Under the pieces are notes generated by a model. The model was not told the origin of the DNA and ran no database searches. It saw only the letters and a list, made by a program, of their open reading frames with translations. Shown here piece after piece: positions 8,921-15,756 of a stretch of DNA of 64,000 bases; position 1 is the stretch's first letter, and every line of letters begins with the position of its first letter. The translations under genes and the position numbers were made by a program. This DNA comes from Clostridium sp. BNL1100 (lineage in GTDB: Bacteria > Bacillota > Clostridia > Acetivibrionales > DSM-1351). Location of the stretch: positions 3,539,001-3,603,000 of the forward strand of contig NC_016791.1 of the NCBI RefSeq assembly GCF_000244875.1, written 5' to 3'.

Positions 8921-9844
8921 CTATGTGTTTAAAATTTGACTAATTATATATTTTTGTAATTTATCGCTTTCAAGGACACTTATACAGAAATCACATTCAC
9001 AGGTATACTCTTTCTGACTGAATTCCTGATAGTACGGGCTGTTCATTAAAAACTTGCCAAGACCTCTTGGTCCTTGTTCCTTCATTAAACAATATAAAGG
9101 GTTTCTTATAAAATTCTTTAGTAAAAGTGATAGGCTTTCCTTTTTCATGTTTCCTACATAGAAAAGAGGTTCTTTCGATAAAATAGAATTGCAACAGGCG
9201 TGAACATCCCCATCCATATCAACTAAAAAATTATCTATCCCACATACAACAGGAAGTTTAGCTATTTTATCTTCAAGGCACCATCTCTCTACCGGTAGAC
9301 TCTTAGCAGCTCCAATGGGCATAAGCATGTGTGTATTTATAAAAACTGAATTTTTATATTCACTATATATATCCCAAATCTTTTTTTTATCTTCCTTAGA
9401 GGAACAGGTTGCATTCATGGCAATATTTATATTCAGCTGAATACAAGCGTCAAAAACGTTTTTAATTGTCTGGCTGTCTATATATTCCAGATGAAATATA
9501 TCACTGCTTACCAGTATAGAATCAAGTCCTTTTATTGATTTTAATAATTCAACTGCCCTCTCCAAGTTTGTTGCCCAAAACCCGTTTGTAATAATACAGC
9601 TTTTCATACCTAGCTCATGTGTCTTCTTGCAGTATAGTATCAAATCATCAACATAAAGGAACGGCTCTCCCCCGACAAAAGTTGCTTCTGAAAAATCGGC
9701 TTCCGAGGCATCCTCAAGCCACTTCAAAACATACGGAGGTTCAGCCTTCTTACCGTCATTCAAAGTTTCTGCATTACTGCAATGGCGGCATTTTACATTA
9801 CATTGATTACATATATTAAAAATAAGGTTCTTATTACGTTTCAT
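8921..9844 (-). CDS. Radical SAM protein, tandem paralogue 2 of 3
   Basis: A 307-residue protein with the cluster motif at C15/C19/C22 (CNVKCRHC) and FVGGEPF. The auxiliary Cys block CGIDNFLVDMDGDVHACC and the C-terminal YTCECDFC match its two neighbours. The GPRGL motif is identical to that of 7921-8907. The start ATG (9842-9844) overlaps the upstream gene's stop by 11 nt and has an AAGGA ribosome binding site. The C-terminal Cys set implies a second cluster, but the substrate cannot be read. Divergence between the three copies is substantial, so this is an old duplication rather than recent amplification. Confidence 0.88.
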   Translation of the reverse strand: MKRNKNLIFNICNQCNVKCRHCSNAETLNDGKKAEPPYVLKWLEDASEADFSEATFVGGEPFLYVDDLILYCKKTHELGMKSCIITNGFWATNLERAVELLKSIKGLDSILVSSDIFHLEYIDSQTIKNVFDACIQLNINIAMNATCSSKEDKKKIWDIYSEYKNSVFINTHMLMPIGAAKSLPVERWCLEDKIAKLPVVCGIDNFLVDMDGDVHACCNSILSKEPLFYVGNMKKESLSLLLKNFIRNPLYCLMKEQGPRGLGKFLMNSPYYQEFSQKEYTCECDFCISVLESDKLQKYIISQILNT

Positions 9845-10817
9845 ACGTATTTTCCTTTTTAGTCAAGCTTTTAAGTATATATTCATAACATGAACTTCGG
9901 TTAAGTATATCGACACAAAGCTCACATTCACTGGTATATTTACTGTTTTTAAATAAATCTTCATACTTACTTCCAACTATTAATTTCAGTAATCCTTGCG
10001 GGCCTTTTTCTTCCAGCAATTTGTATATTGCGTTATTACTCTTGTTCTCTATAATTTCTAAAAAACTGTCTTTATTCAGATTTCCAAGATAAAGGAATTT
10101 TGTAGCCAAGCCTAGTGTAGCCATACAGCATGCATTCACTCCACCCTGACAGTCTACAAAATGATCCCGGACTCCACAAAAGTCACTTACAGCCTCAGGA
10201 TTTTGAAATAAACTGAACTTTTCCAATTCTCTGTCAAGTGTATTGGCCGCTCCTGCTCGTACTACCGGACTAATATTTACAAAAACCTTTTTATATTCTG
10301 AAAACAATTCTTTAATTTTCTCTCCATCTTGCATGTTTGCACATACAGAATTTACAGCAACAAACCTTTTCAGCTTCAAGGATGCTCTTATCAAATTATG
10401 GATATTCTTAATATCTATATACTCAAGATGATACAAGTCTGTACTTATGAGAATTTTTTTAAGTGCAGGCAGGGAATTAAGTATGTCGGTTGCTTCCTCT
10501 TCACTTTTTGCAAAAAAGCCATTGGTTGTAACCCCCGGATTCAATCCCAATTTATCTGCCTTTTGAGTGTAGCGTCGTAAGTCATCTACCAGAAGAAATG
10601 GTTCACCACCCACAAAATTAATGGCTTTGTAATTAGACTCTGCCACCTTTTCAATCCAATTTATTACTTCTTCTGACCTAGCTTCACCCAGCACCGTTTT
10701 TCCGCCAATGTTAATGCAATGCCGGCATTTTACATTACATCTGTTGGTTATATTAATAAAAACTGTGCTATTTTTAATTTTTAATTTACGCATTATTGAA
10801 TCCTGAATGCCTGTCAT
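9834..10817 (-). CDS. Radical SAM protein, tandem paralogue 3 of 3
   Basis: A 327-residue protein. The cluster motif is C27/C31/C34 (CNVKCRHC), with NFVGGEPFL. The auxiliary block CGVRDHFVDCQGGVNACC and the C-terminal YTSECELC match the two downstream paralogues, and GPQGL replaces GPRGL. I chose ATG 10815-10817, which follows AGAAGGAG by 4 nt; a frame extension of six codons upstream runs through that ribosome binding site. A later ATG (residue 9) would align with the N-terminus of paralogue 2. The gene is 70 nt downstream of 10888-11784, in the same operon. Confidence 0.87.
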   Translation of the reverse strand: MTGIQDSIMRKLKIKNSTVFINITNRCNVKCRHCINIGGKTVLGEARSEEVINWIEKVAESNYKAINFVGGEPFLLVDDLRRYTQKADKLGLNPGVTTNGFFAKSEEEATDILNSLPALKKILISTDLYHLEYIDIKNIHNLIRASLKLKRFVAVNSVCANMQDGEKIKELFSEYKKVFVNISPVVRAGAANTLDRELEKFSLFQNPEAVSDFCGVRDHFVDCQGGVNACCMATLGLATKFLYLGNLNKDSFLEIIENKSNNAIYKLLEEKGPQGLLKLIVGSKYEDLFKNSKYTSECELCVDILNRSSCYEYILKSLTKKENTYET

Positions 10818-10887
10818 TTTACTCCTTCTAAGCATTAACTGCCTGCTTATGTTAAATCCTTTATTTTATGTTGCATTCTCAGACTTG

Positions 10888-11784
10888 TCAGTTAGTCTTC
10901 AATTCAAATCTACAGTTTGATAAGAATTTGCAAGCTTTGCAAGCTTGTCCTTTTTGAAAAGCTTTGTAATTATCTGATAACCATATATCGCTAAAACTCA
11001 TATCATTAATGTTTCCAACCTTTTTATCAATGTAAAGAGTTTCGGCACAGGAAAATACATCACCATTAATAGCCATATAAGGAGTAACCCATTTTAAATA
11101 AACACAGCAAGTTGTATATGGGTCTGCAAAATAAAGTCCGTATTCAGCTGCCTTTTTGGCGGCACATTTTAATATATTTGTTAACTCTTGTTGGTTGTCC
11201 TCTATGAATTGCTCTTTACCCCTTGGGAAAGAAAAATGAATTGTTCCAAACCCTCTTTGATGAGCGAACTCAACAAGTTCCAAAATTTCTTTGAGATTGT
11301 GTTCATTAAGTGTACAGTTTAGAACTCGATTAATTTTTACCTTATTTTCACTATAGTATTTGTCATACTCATCAAGATTTCTAAGGAGACTTTCAAATTT
11401 ATATCTTCCACTTATCTGGTTCAGTACCTCCTGATTAAGTGCATCTATGGAAAATATAAACATTTCTACATTTCCGTTTACATTAAGACGCTTATAATCA
11501 ATTGGTATTGTTCCATTAGTTACTATGCTGAATTTTTGTGCTTTATTGCCCTCAACCAGATTATAAATTTCCGGATATAAAAAGCTCTCACCTATACCGC
11601 ATACAATAATTCTCTCAAACTGCTCCAGTTGCATTGATATTTTCTCCAGCAATTCGATAGATAAATCAATGTCGCCTATTTTCTTTGCTTTTTTTGTACA
11701 ATATATACAATCAAGGTTACATCGTGTAGTTACCTCCAAAGACAACACTTTTGGCTGGTTTTTCAATGCTTGACTTAATTTCAT
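10888..11784 (-). CDS. Radical SAM/SPASM protein, relative of 7004-7918
   Basis: A 298-residue protein. The radical SAM site is C22/C26/C29 in TTRCNLDCIYC, followed by CGIGESF as in 7004-7918. The C-terminal half has a SPASM-like layout: TTCC, then AINGDVFSC, KKVGN, DIW, and a closing CKAC-x(5)-C. The ATG follows GGAGGTAGTAT. It is the second gene of the operon, 56 nt after the helical-repeat protein at 11841-12521. SPASM members commonly mature peptides (for example sactipeptides, PQQ and mycofactocin precursors), which supports but does not prove a RiPP role. Confidence 0.88.
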   Translation of the reverse strand: MKLSQALKNQPKVLSLEVTTRCNLDCIYCTKKAKKIGDIDLSIELLEKISMQLEQFERIIVCGIGESFLYPEIYNLVEGNKAQKFSIVTNGTIPIDYKRLNVNGNVEMFIFSIDALNQEVLNQISGRYKFESLLRNLDEYDKYYSENKVKINRVLNCTLNEHNLKEILELVEFAHQRGFGTIHFSFPRGKEQFIEDNQQELTNILKCAAKKAAEYGLYFADPYTTCCVYLKWVTPYMAINGDVFSCAETLYIDKKVGNINDMSFSDIWLSDNYKAFQKGQACKACKFLSNCRFELKTN

Positions 11785-11840
11785 ATACTACCTCCGATTA
11801 AAGCCAAAATTATCATTCACTCTATGGTCAATGTGGTTGA

Positions 11841-12521
11841 TTATATCCTTATTTTTAAGTCTTCTGAGTGATTTAGTTTTCTAGATTCTTTTTCAAAATA
11901 AATCATACAAACTTCTTTCAATATAAAAGCAAGCCCAATCTGTTCAGAATAATATAAACGATAATATAACTCCTTTGCAGGTACAAAAAAATGACAATTT
12001 AATGGTGTAAATGGGATTTCCTTTTGTGGAGCCACTTTTAGTGCGTATTCAAGATATTGGGATACGTTTTTGAAGTTGTTTTTGTCGTACCAATATTGTG
12101 CGTAAAAAATATAAGGCAAAACAAAATACGGTTCTTTTCTTTCTGATTTACTTTGAATTTCAATTATCATATCTAGATTACTGGTAATCTCAGTTTCGTT
12201 TACCATTCCTAGCGGCAGTTTACTGTATAGAAGGATTTTCAATATATGTACAAACCAATCATCCGGTTCTATTACTAAAGCTTTGTTATATAATTCTAAG
12301 ACTTCAAATATATCTGAATTTGCTAAATCCTCACCCTGTACTAAAGAGGTAATTTCAAAATATTTGAAAAAACCATAAGTGATTAATAATTCATAGTCTT
12401 CAGGGTTCTCAGAATACTTTTTGACAAGTTGTTCAAAAAAGTTCATCTTCCGACCTGGGAATTTCATTATCATATTTACTACCTGTAAAATATTTATATG
12501 AAACTCATCTATATATTTCAA
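11841..12521 (-). CDS. Helical-repeat (TPR-like) protein B, first gene of the radical SAM operon
   Basis: A 226-residue helical protein paralogous to 2097-2768 (223 residues). Shared features are KYI/RYI at the start, an N-x-I-x-x-FP segment near residue 20, an AL-x-I-x-PD-x-W turn, and EPYFVLPYIFYA. I chose the TTG at 12519-12521: it is 9 nt after an AAGGAGA, and the paralogues then align from their first residues with nearly equal length. Starting at upstream in-frame codons would add an unrelated 29-residue extension that runs through the likely promoter. No catalytic motif is seen. A scaffolding or peptide-recognition role is an inference. Confidence 0.7.
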   Translation of the reverse strand: MKYIDEFHINILQVVNMIMKFPGRKMNFFEQLVKKYSENPEDYELLITYGFFKYFEITSLVQGEDLANSDIFEVLELYNKALVIEPDDWFVHILKILLYSKLPLGMVNETEITSNLDMIIEIQSKSERKEPYFVLPYIFYAQYWYDKNNFKNVSQYLEYALKVAPQKEIPFTPLNCHFFVPAKELYYRLYYSEQIGLAFILKEVCMIYFEKESRKLNHSEDLKIRI

Positions 12522-12555
12522 TATAATCAGTCTCCTTGGTGAACAATATCTTATT

Positions 12556-12584
12556 TTAGTATTTAATGAGATTAGTATTGTCAA
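12556..12584 (-). promoter_or_regulatory. Candidate promoter of the radical SAM operon
   Basis: On the minus strand a perfect TTGACA (12584-12579) is followed after exactly 17 nt by TACTAA (12561-12556), a weak -10. The predicted start point lies about 25 nt upstream of the TTG start at 12521, leaving room for the AAGGAGA at 12537-12531. The rest of the 323-nt gap (12522-12844) is very AT-rich and contains only this element and the terminator at 12754-12804; I see no gene in it. Confidence 0.45.
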
Positions 12585-12753
12585 AATATGTAAATTAATT
12601 TTCCCCATATTTTTATATTATATACAATTTATGTAATAATTTGATATCAAATACTATTATATTACTTATTTTAACATATTGTCAACTATATGGTAACACT
12701 GTAATTAATTTTTTAAAATTTAATACTTATTACCTTTTCTTGTGAGTTTAGTC

Positions 12754-12804
12754 CAAAAAAAATAGCTAAAACTTCAGGTAGTTTAATAACCAAAATTTTA
12801 GCTT
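12754..12804 (-). terminator. Intrinsic terminator downstream of the nitroreductase gene
   Basis: Read on the minus strand, AGCTAAAA (12803-12796) pairs with TTTTAGCT (12771-12764). Inner GGT/ACC pairing can extend the stem, and a run of eight T residues follows immediately. It would end transcription of the operon that finishes with the nitroreductase gene, separating it from the radical SAM operon. Confidence 0.7.
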
Positions 12805-12844
12805 CTATAGATACTATTATCGACTTGTTTAATTTCATGGGTTA

Positions 12845-13423
12845 TCAGATAATGTGTATTACAACTTTACGAGGTGCAGCCGGTTCGGATTTCTCTGCCG
12901 CATAACCCATTACAACAGAACCATATATAATATGATTTTCGGGAATTTCCAAGTCTGTCATTAGTTCACGAATCAACGGCATATTAGTAAGTCCCGGCAA
13001 TTGGTTTAGCCAGCAAGAGCCTATGCCAAGCGAGTGTGCTGCCAGCATCATATTGCCAATGGCTAATGCTGAATCCGGCATTGCGTTTCCGTTGTCTTTC
13101 AAATTTGAGACAATAATATAGGTAGGTGCATTATACAGGAAGTTAGAATTCTCGTTTTCTGCCTTTTTAATCAGGCTCACGATATAAGGGTGGGTCTCAG
13201 ATACAACAGGTATTGTTAATAGGGTTTGACGGATAGCCTCATTGACCTTTTTCATTGTATCCGAATTTTGTATGGCAGTAAATTTCCAGCTCTGCATCCC
13301 CATACCGCTTGGGGCGTAGCTTCCTGCCAAGAGAATTCTGTTTAAATCCTCCGCAGATATCTGCTCCTTTTTATAGTTTCTTATGCTTCTTCTTGTTAAC
13401 ATATTTTCAATTATACTATTCAT
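12845..13423 (-). CDS. Nitroreductase-family FMN oxidoreductase
   Basis: A 192-residue protein of the nitroreductase fold. The N-terminal RRSIRNYKKEQIS is the classical FMN-phosphate-contacting start. APSGMGMQSWKFTAI provides the next cofactor-binding block, and the C-terminal LGIGSCWL and MGYAAE match the family. Length is typical. These enzymes use NAD(P)H to reduce nitroaromatics, quinones or flavins; the natural substrate cannot be deduced. The ATG follows GGAGATTTACA. It is 56 nt downstream of 13480-14040 and is the last gene before a strong terminator. Confidence 0.92.
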   Translation of the reverse strand: MNSIIENMLTRRSIRNYKKEQISAEDLNRILLAGSYAPSGMGMQSWKFTAIQNSDTMKKVNEAIRQTLLTIPVVSETHPYIVSLIKKAENENSNFLYNAPTYIIVSNLKDNGNAMPDSALAIGNMMLAAHSLGIGSCWLNQLPGLTNMPLIRELMTDLEIPENHIIYGSVVMGYAAEKSEPAAPRKVVIHII

Positions 13424-13479
13424 TGTAAATCTCCTTTCAAAAATGTATACTTGTACACACAGTCCGCTTACTTCTTTAT

Positions 13480-14040
13480 TTATAATCCTTTGAAATAATT
13501 ATCTACTAATTTCTGATATTTTATTGAAAAGTCTTTGACTCTTGAACTTTCTTTCTTATATATAGACGAGGATTGGTCCATAAATTTATGTTTTTCATCA
13601 GTACTCATTTCAGAAATGCTTTTACTTATTTCTGCCAATGTACTATTCATATCCTTTAGAAGTATTACAGCTTTTTTCTTATTTACAGTTTCCTTTTCAT
13701 TAACCAAGTTTGAAAATAAAGGATCATAGCTATTTACTAAAAAATCAGACATATTCCAATTTAACTCGCTTACCGTTAATGATAATTTAAAATGATAGCA
13801 AATCTTATTTACAAGTCTCTGATATTTTGCCCCATCTATGCAGTTGAGTTCTATATAATTGTCAACTTGTCGTGAAAGTTCATATACTTCATACCACTCT
13901 GTTGTCATTTGTCTTATTTGTTCATTTTTCAATTTATTATTTTCATTATGTATAACAACATTTTCTATTATAGATAAGACTAAAACTATTGCCAATAATA
14001 TACATATAACAGTTAATTTTTTGTTGCTCAATTTTAACAC
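13480..14040 (-). CDS. Membrane-anchored protein of unknown function
   Basis: A 186-residue protein with a GTG start after AAGGAGAG. One hydrophobic segment (about residues 9-28, LTVICILLAIVLVLSIIENV) sits after a short positively charged N-terminus, so it is probably a type II membrane protein with the rest outside the cell. The remainder is charged, helical and coiled-coil-like, with no lipobox. It follows the Ntn-hydrolase-like gene by 43 nt, probably in the operon that begins with the TetM-like/NYN gene. No family recognised. Confidence 0.7.
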   Translation of the reverse strand: MLKLSNKKLTVICILLAIVLVLSIIENVVIHNENNKLKNEQIRQMTTEWYEVYELSRQVDNYIELNCIDGAKYQRLVNKICYHFKLSLTVSELNWNMSDFLVNSYDPLFSNLVNEKETVNKKKAVILLKDMNSTLAEISKSISEMSTDEKHKFMDQSSSIYKKESSRVKDFSIKYQKLVDNYFKGL

Positions 14041-14083
14041 TATATCTCTCCTTATAGCCCAAAATCCCAGTCACATTATGTTT

Positions 14084-14785
14084 CTACAAACCATTCCTCT
14101 CCAACTTTTCACTATGTATATCAAATACATTTTCCATTTTACCAACTAAATGTAACTCTAATAAGTCGTGAATATTTCCTTCACAATACCACGGACTTTC
14201 ACTTTCAGCGAAAATTATACCAATGCATGCCTTACAGCTGACAAATTTCGATTTTTCTGAAATAACTTTGAAGGTTTCCAACATTTTTAATAGTACATAA
14301 TTAATATCATTATTAATATCAAGACCTTGATTAATTTTTAAACGAGTATCTTCGTCAATATCATCAGGATATAATATGTCTATAACTGACTCTTTTAAAT
14401 CACGAAATATTCCTTCCTCAAAGCCGTAGGAAAATAATCTTAAATTGCAGCAACCATTATCTTTCCATGAAACACATATCCCTGTTCTCTTTAATCTCTC
14501 CATAATACTTTTTTCACTGCACTGTTTAGATAATGACTGATATGCAGTTAAAAATGATTCACGCAGAACCGGTCTGTAGACATCTAAATTAGTATTCAAT
14601 AATATGATACTTTGCATCTGTAGTAGCAGTTCTCCTACTCCAACTCCTGCTATAAATCCTTTTTTGGGAATATAATGCATTTTTACATTGTCATCATTAA
14701 TGCTAAAATTTTGATAACTTGTTATACGAGTATCAGTAATTAGTATACTTGTACTCTTTGTTTTATAAGCTAATACTGTACTCAT
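14084..14785 (-). CDS. Protein with proteasome-like (Ntn-hydrolase-like) N-terminus
   Basis: A 233-residue protein. The N-terminus, MSTVLAYKTKSTSILITDTR, resembles the first two strands of proteasome beta/HslV subunits ('TTxxxxxxxGxVLxADxRxT'): a Thr near position 3, a Lys or basic residue, and an Asp-x-Arg-x-Thr turn. A glycine-rich GFIAGVGVGEL segment follows around residue 45, also like the family. The Thr is not directly after the initiator Met, so self-processing would have to remove Ser as well. The second of two tandem ATGs is better spaced from GGAG. It starts about 11 nt after the dus stop. The assignment to this fold is tentative; otherwise hypothetical. Confidence 0.6.
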   Translation of the reverse strand: MSTVLAYKTKSTSILITDTRITSYQNFSINDDNVKMHYIPKKGFIAGVGVGELLLQMQSIILLNTNLDVYRPVLRESFLTAYQSLSKQCSEKSIMERLKRTGICVSWKDNGCCNLRLFSYGFEEGIFRDLKESVIDILYPDDIDEDTRLKINQGLDINNDINYVLLKMLETFKVISEKSKFVSCKACIGIIFAESESPWYCEGNIHDLLELHLVGKMENVFDIHSEKLERNGL

Positions 14786-14796
14786 CATTATCTCCT

Positions 14797-15732
14797 TTAA
14801 ATAATATCCTGTTCCTCAAACAGTCTTGAAACAGCTTCATCGTAATCAGATAATCTTTGTGACTTCTTAATTTTCTTTGAGTATTTTTCATTGTCGGTAA
14901 AGACATTTATCATATAAAACCACAGCTCTTTCATTTTAAACAGAACATTGCGTTCCCCGGAAAGTATGTCTTTATAATCATTATATACTTTGTCGTGGAA
15001 CTCCTTCAATATATTCTTTTCCAGCTTAGTACTATTTTCAACACTATCTACCAGCGCAGGATTCATTACTAATCCTCTGCCTAACATTACAGTAGCTACA
15101 CCGGGGAAATTAACACAAAACTCTGTATAATCCTTTACTGTAAAAATATCACCATTATAGCAGACTGGATTTTTACTCAGCGCCAAGGCATCCCTGAAAA
15201 TCTGCATATTGGGCTTATTTTTATAAAAATCCTTTTGAATCCTGGGATGTATGATAAGTTCTTCAATAGGGTATTTGTTAAATATATTTATTAAATCATA
15301 AAATTCTTCAGGCTGGTCTTTGCCTATTCTGGTTTTGATTGATATTTTGGTTATAGCTTGAGAGAAAATTTCTTCTAAAAAAGCATCCAGGTCTTCTTTT
15401 TTTGCAAGAAATCCGGAGCCTCTGTTTTTGGAAACTACAGTCCCGGATGGACATCCCAAATTAAGATTTATCTCAGTATAACCCATACTCTTAATTTTTT
15501 TTGAAGTATAAATAAAGTCTTTTGCATTATTTGTAAGCACTTGCGGAATCAAAACCAGCCCTTGATTATTTTCAGGTAAAATGTCTTTCAGGTCTCTGGT
15601 TTTAAAACCATCTATTTGATTTGCAATAATAAAAGGAGAAAAGTATTTGTCTATGCTATTAAAAAAAGCTTTATGTGCATTTCTATATATATAGCCGGTC
15701 AACCCCTCCATTGGTGCAAAATAAAATTTCAT
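14797..15732 (-). CDS. dus: tRNA-dihydrouridine synthase
   Basis: A 311-residue FMN enzyme that reduces uridine in tRNA. Visible family features are FAPMEGLTGYIYRN at the N-terminus (FMN site), LNLGCPSGTVVSKNRGSGFL around residue 95 with the catalytic Cys, the KTRIG strand, an HPR segment, and LGRGLVMNP near residue 220. The length fits the family. It lies 24 nt downstream of the GTPase/NYN fusion gene and 11 nt upstream of the Ntn-like gene, within one operon. Which Dus subfamily or tRNA position it serves cannot be decided from the sequence. Confidence 0.92.
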   Translation of the reverse strand: MKFYFAPMEGLTGYIYRNAHKAFFNSIDKYFSPFIIANQIDGFKTRDLKDILPENNQGLVLIPQVLTNNAKDFIYTSKKIKSMGYTEINLNLGCPSGTVVSKNRGSGFLAKKEDLDAFLEEIFSQAITKISIKTRIGKDQPEEFYDLINIFNKYPIEELIIHPRIQKDFYKNKPNMQIFRDALALSKNPVCYNGDIFTVKDYTEFCVNFPGVATVMLGRGLVMNPALVDSVENSTKLEKNILKEFHDKVYNDYKDILSGERNVLFKMKELWFYMINVFTDNEKYSKKIKKSQRLSDYDEAVSRLFEEQDII

Positions 15733-15756
15733 ATATTAAACTGCTCCTTGATTCAG

